Source of the DNA: Buddleja alternifolia
Taxonomy: Eukaryota > Streptophyta > Magnoliopsida > Lamiales > Scrophulariaceae
Assembly: GCA_019426215.1 (NCBI GenBank)
Contig: CM033393.1
Location: forward strand, 21,702,591-21,766,590
Direction of reading: 5' to 3'
DNA: 64,000 nucleotides
Position numbers and translations under genes: made by a program. Of the stretch, positions 1 to 11,784 are shown one piece after another. The notes below the pieces were generated by a model that was not told the origin of the DNA, searched no databases, and saw only the letters and a list, made by a program, of their open reading frames with translations. Each line of letters begins with the position of its first letter. Positions within the stretch are counted from its first letter, which is position 1.

Positions 1-1
1 C

Positions 2-2334
2 GTGTATTTAATGAAGTACAAGTCTAAATCATTGGAGAAATTCATTGAATTCAAGACTTTAGTCGAAAACCAAACCGGGCATCATACCAAGACACTTCGG
101 TCTGACCGCGGTGGCGAGTATATGAATGCGGAGTTTGACCAGTTTCTTTGGGAACATGGCATACTGTTACAACTTACTCCTCCAGCAACTCCACAATTAA
201 ATGGCGTAGCAGAACGAAGGAATCGAACACTGTTGGACATGGTTCGATCCATGCTCAGCTACACAGATTTACCTATTTCACTGTGGGGGCACGCGCTGCT
301 TACAGCAACTCACATTCTGAATAGATGTCCCTCCAAATCTGTTCCTAGAACACCGTATCAGATATGGCGTGGAAGGAAGCCTAATCTGAAACACATAAGA
401 ATATGGGGTTGCCCAGCTTACGTGAAAAAGACCAAGGCAGAGAAATTGGAGGCTAGGTCCATGAAAGGGCGATTCGTTGGATATCCCGAGGATTCCATGG
501 GATACCTTTTCTACCTTCCCGATATCAGAGAATCATTGTTGCCTTACAGGCAATCTTTCTCGAAGAAGAATTCATTCGAGAAGGAGGAGCTGGTAGAAGT
601 ATTGTTCTACAAGAACAAAATGAATCCCCTGTGGAAGACACTGTTCAAGAGACCCAACCCGACCCAGAAACGACACAACCATCAGTGCGCAGGTCTACTA
701 GAGTATCTCAACCGCCTGCGAGATATGGTTCTCTGCTACAAGGAGAGCAAAATTTGTATGCAATAGCAGAAGGAAACCATGGAGATGATCTCTCTAGTTA
801 TGACCAGGCAATGATGGATATGGATTCTGCAAAATGGCATGAAGCTATGAAAGTGGAAATGGATTCGATGTATTCGAACCAAGTTTGGAATCTAGTAGAT
901 CCTCCCAAAGGTATTGTACCTATTGGATGCAAATGGATCTATAAGAGAAAGATAGGTCCGGATGGCAAGGTGGATACCTATAAGGCCAGGCTAGTGGCGA
1001 AAGGGTATAGTCAGAAGGAGGGCATTGACTATGAGGAAACCTTTTCACCAGTAGCTATGATTAAATCCATTAGAATTCTACTTTCAATAGCTGCATACCT
1101 GGATTATGAGATCTGGCAAATGGATGTGAAAACCGCCTTCCTAAATAGATTCCTCGAGGAGGATATCTATATGGAGCAGCCCAAAGGTTTTCTATCCAAT
1201 GCCGATTCTCATAAGGTCTGCAAGTTAAATAGGTCCATTTATGGACTGAAGCAGGCCTCTCGCAGTTGGAACCTTCGTTTTGATGAAGAAGTACGAAACA
1301 ACGGCTTTATCAAAAACGAGGATGAACCATGTGTCTATAAAAAGGTCAGTGGGAGCAAGATATTATTCCTGGTACCATACGTGGGCGACATTCTACTTAT
1401 AGGGAATGATACAGGTTTGCTAACTTCGGTTAAGACATGGCTTTCAAGCACATTCTCCATGAAAGACTTAGGAGAAGCCACCTATGTCCTAAGAATTCGA
1501 ATCTACAGGGATAGATCGAATAAGACAATAGGTCTCTCCCAAGCCCTCTACTTAGAAAAGGTCCTGAAGCGATTTGGGATAGAAAATTCTAAAAGAGGTC
1601 TTTTGCCCATGAGACATGGAATTCATCTCTCTAAAAAGATGAGTCCTCAAAGTGAGGAAGATCGAAGAGAAATGAATACCATCCCCTATGCATCAGCAGT
1701 GGGAAGTCTCATGTACGCTATGTTATGCACGAGACCAAATCTTGCATACGCTGTGAGCGTAGTAAGTAGGTTTCAAGCTAACCCAGGCAAAGAACATTGG
1801 ATGGCCGTGAAATCAATCTTAAAGTACTTGAGAAGAACTAAATATATGATCCTCACATATGGCAATGGAGAAATGAAAGTGGATGGTTATACTGATTCAG
1901 ATTTCCAATCTGACATCGATGACCAAAAATCCACTTCTGGGTTCACATTCACTTTGAACGGTGGAGCAGTGTCTTGGAAAAGTTTCAAGCAAAGCACAAC
2001 TGCCCATTCGACCACCGAAGCTGAATATGTGGCAGCCAAGGAGGTTGTTTGGATAAAGAAGTTCATTACTGAACTTCAAGTTGTTCCTAGCATGGAGCTT
2101 CCGTTGCCACTATGGTGTGACAACAACGGAGCCATCGCGCAAGCAAAGGAACCAAGGTCTCACAACAAATCCAAACACATAGAGAGGAGATATCACATAA
2201 TTCGAGAAATCGTTGGAAGAGACGACATCGCCGTGCAGAAAATAGCCTCAGCGGATAACGTAGCTGACCCACTCACTAAGCCATTAGCGCAGGCGGTGCT
2301 AGAGCAACATCTTGAGAAGATAGGTATAAGATAG
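2..2334 (+). pseudogene. copia pol fragment: integrase, reverse transcriptase, RNase H
   Basis: Two overlapping frames carry one broken polyprotein. Frame one (2-766) has the end of the integrase core (RSDRGGEY, then NGVAERRNRTLL with the catalytic Glu) and the conserved copia stretch around LNRCPSKSVP. Frame two (from 631) carries the reverse transcriptase, with MDVKTAFLN near residue 165, and the RNase H, with DGYTDSDF near 419 and STTEAEY further on. A frameshift near 620-660 separates them. The RT active site reads YVGD at 1378-1389 instead of the expected YVDD, so a catalytic Asp is replaced by Gly. Apart from the shift the 567-residue second frame is open to its natural end, which points to a fairly recent insertion. 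It is probably not functional. Confidence 0.93.
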
Positions 2335-2367
2335 CAAAGCGATTGGCACTAAGTGCAAGTGGGAGAT

Positions 2368-4028
2368 TGTTAGGTATATGCCCTAGATGCCAATGAGGAC
2401 AAATAGTTAGATTAGGGTATCTTATTATGTTGTACAAACTATTAAAATGATATTAATAAAGGCATCTGTATTTTGTTCATATAAATCTTTATGACATCTA
2501 AATAAGTATTGAACATATAGTCCATGTGAATAAAGGTTTGACTCTTTGCCCTTTATGGAATAAAGACGTGGCATGGGAAGAGTCTTACACCTTATCACTT
2601 AAAAGGGTTCGCAAGTCAAAGAATCTTAATTGGGCATTAAGATTCGACTTGTATGACACATGCTCTAACGATGAGTGCCAGTCGAACGCTATAGGGATAG
2701 TGGGAGCAAGTATCATAGATATGTCAATGGAATTGACATATTCGAACACGGCTCGTAGTAATCCGATCACAAGGGTATTTACTCAGTGACTGTCAATGAT
2801 TGGATTACTGATCATAATAGTATGCGTGAGCCTTAGACCTGAGGGTTCATGATCAATGTGCTTGTATTATTGGATCTGTTACCAGAGTAGTTAGGCCCAT
2901 ATCACCCGTCGGTGGGGTCGACCTCGAAGTGCGATATCAATGAGACAAGTAGCAGTTGATCAGTGATCGCCAAGATGGGATTCACTGTCTAGATAGTAAA
3001 CGAGAAAGTATCCTGTGCGATTATAGGCTAATGAAATTATAAGTCTTTGGCCAAAGCATAACAACTAACTCATGTGGGACATTGAGGGTAGTTTAGTAAT
3101 TTCATTATGCTATAATCTAATGCACAGTATCAAGTTTAGTGAGTTTGACATTTTCCATGACTCTCACTTGATCGGGATATGTCAGTGAAGGGTTTATACT
3201 CATACGGCATTTATGATCAAGAGGTTCGTAAAATGATTCGTTCATTTCGTACTCAATTGGGTTACGAAGTGAGTCCACGGGACTGGCTAGGTGACACTCA
3301 CATCCTTAGGTAATTCATCCCTTTGCCAATTGAGACGAACCTAAAGAGTCGCGCTATAAGAAACGAGTGAGATGTATCTTTTTGTGTAAATCTTTTAGAA
3401 AGAATTAAATAGACTGATTGATTTAATTAGATTAAATCAATTAATCAAATAATAGATTTAATTGGGTTAAATTAAATTATTTGATTAGTACATTAATTAA
3501 TTGGAATTAATTAATAGTATTTATTATATTTAAATTGGATTTAAATTTAAATATATACAAATGGGCTAGAAATTAAACATGCAAATTAAAAGCCCACCCA
3601 GTCCAAGGCAACCCTAGGAGGGGCGGCCACTTAGGGCTTTTTGGAGTAGCCTCCAACTTGTTCCACAAGTTAGTTGAGTTTAAAAAGGACTCCTATAGTG
3701 GAACAAACCCTAAGTAACAAGATAACATTACACAACACAAAAAGAAAAGAACTCTCTCCCTTCTCTCCTCTCTAGCCGTCCACTAGTGTAAAAGAAGGAG
3801 GAGTTTCCGGATCTTTGGAAGGTTCGTTTCGCGTGAAGCTTTAGAGACAGGAGCCCTTGGAGGATTGTTGTTCTGCAGAATCAATAAACGAATCAAAAGG
3901 GTATGTTTATTCATTCAAATTTTCGCGAAACCCATGAAAAATAATCAGATCTATTTTTGTGATCTACCGGTAGGAATCCTCGAATCTTCCACTGCAATTC
4001 TCTGTTTTCCTGTACGGGATTCTTAACA
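2368..4028 (+). repeat. 3' LTR of Copia-1 (about 1661 bp)
   Basis: Starts TGTTAGG directly after a purine-rich tract and ends TTCTTAACA. The interior has an AT-rich block (3400-3560). Diverged relatives of this LTR occur at 4029-5922, 10125-11784 (minus), 25130-26238 (minus, cut) and 58567-60261 (minus, solo). They are recognised by shared words such as the segment around 2605-2665 that recurs inverted near 11500-11570. Open frames inside it (for example 2526-2789) are chance frames. Confidence 0.85.
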
Positions 4029-5922
4029 GAGAGGAGGCACCGAAAGAGTCAAGTACTTAGGCTATGTTTTGGGATGGTATTTTGGTGAAAATTATTGGTG
4101 AGAAATTTATGGGGACACGTGCGTGTTTGATGAGATTGTGTTCGGTTTTATTTTGGGAGATGGTTTTTGGGTGTGTTTTTTTGGTGAGATAATGTTTGGT
4201 TTTGTTTCCAGATGGAACAAAAGTTACTGTAGCAGTCAAATCATGAAGCTTTTGTCTATTAGAGAGGAGAGAGAAGAGAGAGAGAGAGCACATAGAGAGG
4301 AGTGTAGGGACAAAGTAGGTGTAGAAAGATGAAAAATAATTATTATTATTTTTTTGGACAAAAAAATAGTGTATTTTTGACCAAATATTTTGTGAACCAA
4401 ACATGGTTTGGTGAGAATTTTGGACCAAACATGGTATGGAAACATAACCAAACATTGCCTTAATCTCTTAATTGATAGTTCGCGAGTTAAGAAATTTTAA
4501 TTGAACATTAAAATTCAACTCGTATGACACCGGCTTTGTTAAAGAAGTGCAAGTCGAACAGTGATTAGATAGTGGAAGATGGTGTCATGAATATGGTTAA
4601 TGGAATTAACATATTTGAACTCGACTCGCATTAATCAAATCACACGGGTATTTACTATGTGACAGTCAATGATTGGGATTAAGATTGCAATAGTATGTGT
4701 GAACTTTAGACATGAGGAGTTATTTACAATGGGCTTGTAGTATTGGATATGTTATCAGAGTAGTTAGACCCGTATCACCTGATAGGTGGGGTCGACCTCA
4801 AAGTACGAATCATATGGTGCATTCGACATTGTAAGATAACTGCCAATATGGGATTCACCGTCTAAATAGTAAACGAGTATGTGACCTGTACGTTCATAAG
4901 TAAATGAAATTACAAAGTCTTTGACCAAAGCATATAAACTAACTAGTGATGGTCACTGAGGATAGTTTGATAATTTCACATTATTATGATTACTGAGTAC
5001 AACATCAAGTTCTATGAGTTTGACGTACCATGGCTCTTACTTGATCGGGTCACGTCGGTGAAGAGTTTATACGTATATGGTAATCGTAATCAAGGCTCGT
5101 GATGACATGTTCATCTTGTATTCAATTAGGCTACGATTTAGTTCCACAGTGCTGGTTAGGTGACAACCTTATCCTTTGGAATCCTCCCATTTCCGATTGA
5201 ATCGAGCCTAAAGAGTCGCGTTATGTGAAGAAAATGAATGATTTTCTATGCAAAGGGTATTTTGGTAAATTCACATTAGATGTGAATGACTAACAAAATT
5301 GGATGGCATGATTTAGTTAAAGATATTTAATTAGATCAAATAAATTAATTAAATCATTTAATTCATAAGTTAAATTAATTGAAAATTAATTTATAAGTTG
5401 ATTAAATTAATTGAATTAATTTTAATTGGATTAAAGTAATTAATTAAAAGTCAATTGGATTGGACTTGGATTTAATTAATTACACATGGACTAAGATGGA
5501 ACAAAGCCCCGAAGCCCAATCCTAAAGGGCCCTAGCGGCCACCCCTCACTAGTAGGACTAGGGGTTTTGTTTACCTGGTATAAGTTGTTAGTCAGTGTCA
5601 GAATTCTACACAAGTTACAACTCTGAATCTGACTTTGAGTCAAAGAAACCTTGAGCAAAAGAAAAGACAAAATTCCCCCCTCTCTCTGAATCTGCCATAG
5701 TTGTCGTGGAAGAGATCAGAGTTTTCTTAGAGATTTTTCTTCCGCGTGATAATCTAAAGGCAGGAGTCTGGGGCTGCTGCTAATTATTCGAGTTTTGTCG
5801 TCAAGAGGTAATTTGATTACCCTCTTTTGCAATTTTTCTTATTGCGAATTAATATCATGAAATCCCATATTCGATTCATGGAGTGATTTCTTGATGATTT
5901 CTCACTCGGGGATTTCTCAACA
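4029..5922 (+). repeat. older LTR of the Copia-1 family, 5' part cut off
   Basis: From about 4463 onward the sequence follows the Copia-1 LTR in the same order: inverted-word block, GTATCACC and GGGGTCGACCTC, CGGCCAC, AT-rich stretch, and an end at CTCAACA (5922). It is clearly more diverged. Its start is missing at the Copia-1 junction, consistent with Copia-1 having inserted into it. A MITE interrupts it at 4060-4459. No internal coding sequence of its own follows; the next bases are gag of a gypsy element, so this LTR marks an older copia insertion in that element. Confidence 0.7.
4060..4459. mobile_element. PIF/Harbinger-type MITE, copy 1
   Basis: About 400 bp flanked by TTA on both sides (4057-4059 and 4460-4462). 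The right end reads CATAACCAAACATTGCC; the left end GGCTATGTTTTGGG has lost a few bases of the matching inverted repeat seen in the copy at 21489. A three-base TWA target duplication and GGC ends fit the PIF/Harbinger (Tourist-like) class. The interior has GA-rich and AT-rich stretches and no transposase, so it is non-autonomous. Confidence 0.82.
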
Positions 5923-5925
5923 ACT

Positions 5926-6339
5926 ATGCCTCTTGATGATTTCTCACTTGGGGGTCTTGCCCCCTAACAGCTGATGGAACACGCATCGCGCATGACGGGT
6001 ATGCCTGGGCATATTGCTGGACCGCCCCTGCTGCTTCCCTCATTGAAGCGTCTTCAACAAGTGCAAATAGTGCCTCTTGAGTGATCTCGAACACCCTAGT
6101 TGTAGGGGTAGAATCACTGCAGGTGTTACGGGAGGCGCATTTTGCTCATTCACCGGAGGTGGTAACTCAGGACCTCCTCCATCAACTTGAACATCCGGCA
6201 AAGGGTCTCCACCAACTTGAACGCCTGGCAGCCCTTGTGGCGTGGGGTTTGGTACTTCATCGCCAGCTGCTGACGTATAGTTGCTAGTCATCCTATTCAT
6301 CCTATCACTGGTGGTACGTGTTTGGGACCTAGTTTGCAT
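5926..6339 (-). pseudogene. Ty3/gypsy G2-type gag, N-terminal remnant (left copy)
   Basis: A minus-strand frame starts at 6339 with MQTRSQTRT and continues proline- and valine-rich, closely matching the frame at 26600-26813. A primer-binding-like site (TTTTGGCGCCGTC on the minus strand, 6366-6380) sits between it and the LTR, as expected upstream of gag. The reading frame is interrupted and is cut at the end of the older copia LTR at 5922. The rest of this element would lie to the left, outside the window or deleted. Confidence 0.65.
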
Positions 6340-6380
6340 ACTCAGTAGCTGGAGCGCTATTCTTACAGACGGCGCCAAAA

Positions 6381-6923
6381 TGATGCGGGTAAAATTTTCC
6401 ATTAGGTTTATGTCACGTGATTTACCACGTGGGAAGGAAATCCGACCCAACACACAACAAACTAGGCTGGGGGTTGAATTATGTAAAGACTGCACTCGCT
6501 GTTATGCAAGCTGCCTGCATACCCAATATGATGGGATCAAGTCAGTTCGTAGTTTAATAGTGAAATTACTCTCAGAAGTTGCCAGTAGATTTTCTCTGAG
6601 AGAGTAGATAATGAATCTCCCACTAGCTCCTTTGAAATATATATATGTAGCTGGTTGTAGACTATAGGCCGTGGGCTAAATCTTAGCCTTGGCCCATCAA
6701 TCTATTTATTAAACCTAATATTTAGCTATTTAATATTAAAATAGCCTAATTATTTTTATAGCCTCATGAACATAATTGGCCATATTTATAAAGTGGCCGC
6801 CATCCCTATGGACTTAACTATTATATCAATCGCGGATTCCATCCACAGGATGGGGGGCGCCCCAGCCCGAGGTGGGGATAGATTAATTACCATAATACCC
6901 CTAGACCCTTTTGGTGCACATCA
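6381..6923 (-). repeat. LTR of Ty3/gypsy G2 (543 bp), apparently shared by two elements
   Basis: In window orientation it begins TGATGCGGG and ends CACATCA, a proper TG...CA pair. A close relative lies at 26894-27433. On its left is a primer-binding-like TGGCGCC followed by gag; on its right (6924-6940) is a pyrimidine run which, read on the minus strand, is a polypurine tract. It therefore looks like the 5' LTR of an element to the left and also the 3' LTR of the element extending right to 27433. Confidence 0.75.
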
Positions 6924-6940
6924 TAATGCCCCCCACTCCC
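6924..6940 (-). other. polypurine tract of G2 (minus strand)
   Basis: The run CCCCCCACTCCC, immediately beyond the LTR end, is GGGAGTGGGGGG on the minus strand. That is the expected plus-strand primer site just upstream of a 3' LTR. No other function is visible in 6941-7163. Confidence 0.55.
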
Positions 6941-7163
6941 AGGTTTACCAAATGGGATATCCGAGAGTAAAAGTGATTTTGCTTAGGCAGCGCCACTCAG
7001 TTCCAATTTGTATTGGATTAAGGGTCCTAAAAGCTCCCCACCTACTTTTTGTCTAAGTATAGGTGGGTTGGTGGCTTTCACTCTTACACCCATTCATAAT
7101 TTCACTCTTTCAAAATTTGACTCGACAAATTTCTCTCTCTAGGAGACCTTTTCTATTTCCACC

Positions 7164-9700
7164 ATGGGTAGAACTCACCAAGAAAAAGGTAAACACTTTT
7201 CTCCCTTGCTCTTGATGTTTATAGCTTAATGCTTATTTTCTTTTCGGCGTAGAGTCTTGAGTGTTTTTGGTGATTCTCCATGGGTTGTAAATATCTATTG
7301 TTTAGGCCTACCAAAGTGAGGGGTTAGCTAGAGCCGGGCACTTGGCCTCGTATCCCAGGGGGCTCTCACGAAGGCCCCCCGTCGTTTAGCCTCGGGGTTG
7401 GCCGCGAGCCACTTTGTGCCTTGCGGTCGACCGCGAGACACTTAGTGCCTCACGGCTAATCGCAAGGCCCGTGTCCCTGCCATCAGCCGCGAGGTGGTTG
7501 GCCCTAAGGGTTTTTTGATGGGGGTGACCCTCAGCTTTATTTGTGCCTTACGTATACACCTGTGTTAACTATCTTATGGTCATTTTTGTGATTTTCTCTT
7601 TTCAGGTGTTGAGAGTTCCTCACCGTCGTCAAATGCCGATAGCTCTGAACCCGGTGAGTTAGTGTCCTTGGCTAGCGATTATGAGGAGTTGGGGGAATGG
7701 GACGATGGTTCTCAAAGTGGAAAATCGTCGCAAGATTGCACTATGGATCTCAGTACCTGCAATTCTACCATATCTAACAATGACTTGCGAGAGCTTTTTG
7801 AACATGCTCCGACTGAGCGTAGGGTTGTGAGGCCCACGCCAGGCAATATGATTAGACACCCTCCGCGGGGGCATGTGACTCCCTACTTAGAGTACTTCCA
7901 TTCGGGATTTTCCTTGTCCTGCCACCCTCTATTGGGGATGATATTGAATCATTATAAGGTGTGCATCAGCCAACTAACTCTCAACAGCTTTGCACAGTTT
8001 AAGAGTTTCATTTACCGGTTCTGGACCGTTGAGCTAGAGGTGAGCCTCGTACTTTTTAGGCCCTTTTTGACACTCGGATGAGTTCAAGTGGGCAGTTCGT
8101 GCATTTTTACCCCTTGCCCCCTCATAGGTTCTTGACAAGGAGGTTAGTTCTAAGGGTAACTGGAAGGCCAAGTTCATCTACTTTCCTATTAGTAGTTTGC
8201 CCATACTTACTCCCATGCTGTGGTGCGAGAAGGTTGTTTCTCATAAGCTTACCCCCACTCAGCAACAACTAAGGTTGGTCTTTATAGCTGCTGGGCTGTT
8301 TGAGACCCGTTATGATGTCCGCCAGATATACACCAGAGGTACTTCATTTCATTTTATCATGATATTGCCTCAAACGCCTACTTACACGCCTTGTAAGAAT
8401 AGTTTATTATCACAATCTCAATGGTTTAAAACGTTTATTTCAGGCGCCAGGCGGCATTCTAAGAAGCCATCGGCTACCAGCGTCCCCGTGGTTGTGGCCA
8501 TTCATAGTGGCGGGCAAAGGGAACGACCCCCTGGACTTTCTTGTCGTAGTCAGAAAGGCAAGGGCAAGAGCAAGGCCTACAAGGTGTCTAATCCTCCACC
8601 ACTTGCCGAGGTGACTACAACACTTGATTTTGATTCTATGATGGTCGGGTCCAGCACTAGAGGTTCTCACAGTGCCCCTGTCAGAGGTCCTTCAGCTGAT
8701 CGCAGGGGGAAATCGCTCTCAGATGAGGGGGGCATAGCAGGCGCGCGAGGGTATCCTAGGTCGTGGTAAGGGGTTGTTTACTTTTGGAGTGAATTGGGAT
8801 CTGTTGGTTCAATCTTCTTGGGATACGGGTGACTCGGTAACCCCGTGGTCATTGATGAGGCTTGTCGTGGCCGGTTATGATTCTCGGCGTTTATCTCTAT
8901 TATTAGCAAGTCAGATTGATGAGGAAATCTTTGCTGGCGAGGGCCGAGTGAGTTTACTTTTATCTTATTTCTTCGCTTTGCTATTCTTATATATAGTCAT
9001 TTTTATAAGATATTTGTACCATTGCTTTCTCAATTGGTTTAATTGTCTCATCACCTTCGCCTTAAGTGTGAGTAGTTCGAGGAGAAATTGAAAGATTGTT
9101 CCAAAAAGAATCAGAAACTTCTTTCTAAATCCTCAAAGGTTGAGGTGACAGCCAAAAAATGGGAGGCAAGGTATCATGAGACTGTTGAGAACCTTGAGGA
9201 GGAGACCTTCTGTGGCAAAGGGTTCCTTGACTCAGGCGCTGGTAAGAAAGTTCTAGAGGACGCCGAGGAGTTGGCGGTGAATGAATTTCGGCCAGTGTCA
9301 AGTTTCTCGACGAGTGTAACAAGAAGGCCTATGATATTGCCCTCGGCTTCCTAGGGAAGAGGTCCAAAAATGCCGCCCAGCTCTTCGGGAGAGTGGTCTC
9401 TATTCCCAAGATGACTTTAGGTGGATGTATGACGCGGTTCCTGACAACAGTACGAGGAAGCCATGCCAAATGTTGGGAGGCATGGTAATGACCCTCCTCG
9501 TGGTAGCTAGTTCCTTGCGAGTAGTGTTATTTGCTTTTTATGTTGACTTGTTATTCTTGTTAGCCTTTATGACTTTCATTTATTTGTGCTTTGTAAAACT
9601 ATCTTTCATTCATTTGTGCTTTGTAAGACTACTTTTCGCTTGTTGCTTTTGTCTTATCATAGCTTAGCGTAACTTCGAGTACGTCTTATTTTTTCCTACC
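7164..9700 (+). pseudogene. antisense extra gene of G2 with a putative-gypsy-transposon (PF04195-like) domain
   Basis: A multi-exon model fits: exon 1 7164-7188, exon 2 7606-8039, exon 3 8128-8338 and exon 4 from 8444, all with GT/AG borders and matching phases. The start MGRTHQEK is followed by an acidic, Ser-rich segment. Then comes a block with EYFHSGFSLSCHPLL and the words SQLTLNSF, which recall the plant 'putative gypsy type transposon' domain; a Lys-rich linker follows. The later part (9088-9420) is charged and coiled-coil-like and is broken by stops and frameshifts. Relative to the minus-strand G2 element it is antisense and next to the 3' LTR, the place where Tat-group elements are known to carry extra ORFs. 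The role of such genes is not known to me. A related gene lies on the minus strand at 42815-46249. Domain assignment is from memory. Confidence 0.6.
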
Positions 9701-10124
9701 CCTGTGGTTTGGTTTGAGGGGTGGACCGAGTACGAGTAGGGTTCCCTACCCCCGACTCCTTAGTGTTTCTCTGTGAGAAACACTTGAAGGAGTAAGATGC
9801 GTATGGGGTATATGATATCTTTCGTTAGCGAAGGGCTAACTTACAGCTTGGTTTTGCCCTATATTTATATGTGGAGGCTTGAGTTGCCTCTTATGTTTTT
9901 ATTTTTGTATAATTTCGATCCAGAACCTTATTGGGAAGGGGGAGATCCTTTATGGAGTCTCGACCTTTCTCGGTATTGCTGGAAGGATTATTGGGTGGAC
10001 CATCCTCGTTTGAGTGTTTGACAGCTGGGGGGAATTTTTATTGTTCCACCTATATTGACCTATAATGGGGTCATGGATTATTGCATAATGCCTCTATTGG
10101 AGGCTTTTAGCTCCAGGGTCATTT
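9701..10124. other. non-coding tail of G2 up to the Copia-2 insertion
   Basis: A TC-rich stretch with a local inverted repeat (AAGTGTTTCTC against GAGAAACACTT around 9758-9786) and no recognisable coding sequence. It ends at the LTR of Copia-2. It is presumably the region between the extra gene and pol of G2. Confidence 0.4.
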
Positions 10125-11784
10125 TGTTGGGAATCTTGGTATCATGCACATCGAAAATTTAAAAACATATCCGGATTTCCAAAGCCAAGATCAATTTGTA
10201 TTGTTCGTTGATTTTAGTTAAAAAGGTGAATACGAAAACTTACCTTTTCGCGTAATCCATCAATCCTCGCGAATCTTCAAATCTTCGTTCAAAGGTCCAC
10301 ATGTCCTGTCTCTAGATTATCACGCGTCGAAACTGACTTCGTAAATCTCCATCTCTTTTCTCCGGGGGCAGCTAGATGAGAGAGAGAGAGAGTGGAAGAG
10401 AATTTATTTTCTCTGTGTTGTATTTTCTGGTAGAGGAACTGAGTTATGTTTATTGTCATGTCTCTAGAACTTGTGTTGGAGGATTAAATAAATCCTCCAA
10501 CTTAAGGTCACCAAACACACGCCTATTAAGGCCCAATTGGACTTCTATTGGGCTATGTTGACTTAGTCAGCTTAGCACAATTAATTTAACCCTCTAATAT
10601 TTAATCCAATTAAATATGAAGATTAAATTAATATTCTAATTAATTAATTAACATCATAGTTGACCTAGTCAACATAATTAATTTAATGCCATGTTTAATC
10701 CAATTAAAAAACTAATCAAATTAATTCATCCAATTAATTAATTCATCCTTCCAAAGGACAAATTACCAAAACATCCTCCAAATGCAACAATCGATTTCTC
10801 CGTCTATTCCTATAACGCGACTCTTTAAATTATTCTCGATTGGCGATGGGAGGATGCCAAAGGACGTGGGTGACACCTAGCTAGCACCGTGGCCCCACAT
10901 CGTAGCCTAATCGAGTACGAAATGACTATGTCATTACGAAACTTTAAATTATGAATATTGTATGAATATAAGCCCTTCACTGACGTATCACAATCGAGTG
11001 AGAGTCATGGAATATGTCAAACTCACATGACTCGATGCTATGCTCAAGTATCGTAGTAATATGAAATTACTAAATTACACTCAATGTCCAACACGGGTTA
11101 GTTCATGAGCTCTAGCTAGAGTTTTTAATCTCATTTACCTATGATCGCATAGGATACTTCTCGTTTACCTTCGAGACAGTGAATTCCATTTTGCTAACCA
11201 TTTAAGACTGCTACTTGCGCATCAAGCCACACTTTGAGGTTGACCCCACCAAGGATGAATTCGATCTAACTACTCTAATGATAGACTTGATGTCACAAGC
11301 ACATCTTCAACTTGATTACTCAGGTCAAAGGCTCACACATACTATCATATCAGTAATCCGATCAATGACAGTCATTGTGTAAAAACCCATGTGATTGGAT
11401 TACTAAGAGTCATGTTCGAATACACTAATCCAATCCAATCAATGTATCCATGATACAAACTCCCACTATCCCATAGTGTTCGACTGGCACTCCTTGTCAG
11501 AGTATGTGTCATACAAGTTCACACGAATCTCAATGCCCAATTGAGATTCTCCAACTTGCGAACCGTTTAAGTGACCAAGTACCAAATCCTTCCAGTGCCC
11601 ATCTCCTTAACTACTATAAGGAGTGCGAAGGTTTTCCTTGACACACATGGACTAGTTGTTCATTTAAGACTTATAGATGCCATTAAGAATTATATGAATC
11701 AACTTACCAATGCATTTATATTAATATTAGGTTGTACAGCATATTCTCTAAGTCCTCCTTGGCATCGAGGGTACAAAGCCAACA
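10125..11784 (-). repeat. 3' LTR of Copia-2 (minus strand, about 1660 bp)
   Basis: In window orientation it begins TGTTGGGAATC and ends AAGCCAACA. The next bases, ATCTCCCACTTGCAC, are the complement of the same polypurine tract used by Copia-1. Its interior is the reverse complement of the Copia-1 LTR plan. The left 1.1 kb matches 25130-26238, the other LTR of the same element. Open frames at 10376-10561 and 11571-11879 are within the LTR and judged non-genic. Confidence 0.85.

Larger units (their letters stand above)
1..4028 (+). mobile_element. Ty1/copia retrotransposon Copia-1, 3' part
   Basis: The last part of a copia element: integrase, reverse transcriptase and RNase H coding sequence, then a polypurine tract (about 2352-2367) and a 3' LTR that begins TGTTAGG and ends CTTAACA. 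The 5' LTR, gag and protease lie outside the window. Long LTRs (about 1.66 kb) and the protein order IN-RT-RH suit the Tork/Angela group, but that lineage call is tentative. It appears to sit inside an older LTR of the same family (4029-5922), so the five bases after the LTR (GAGAG) are the expected target duplication; the other copy is outside the window. Confidence 0.9.

Noticed and set aside
2526..2789. 87-codon open frame as a gene
   Set aside because: It lies within the Copia-1 LTR and is not kept in the diverged LTR copies.
4057..4455. 132-codon minus-strand frame as a MITE-encoded protein
   Set aside because: The same MITE at 21489-21895 does not keep the frame, and no transposase motif is present.
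7164..9700. Host gene of unknown function
   Set aside because: Its place next to a gypsy LTR, the relative in G3 and internal stops show it to be a retroelement extra gene.
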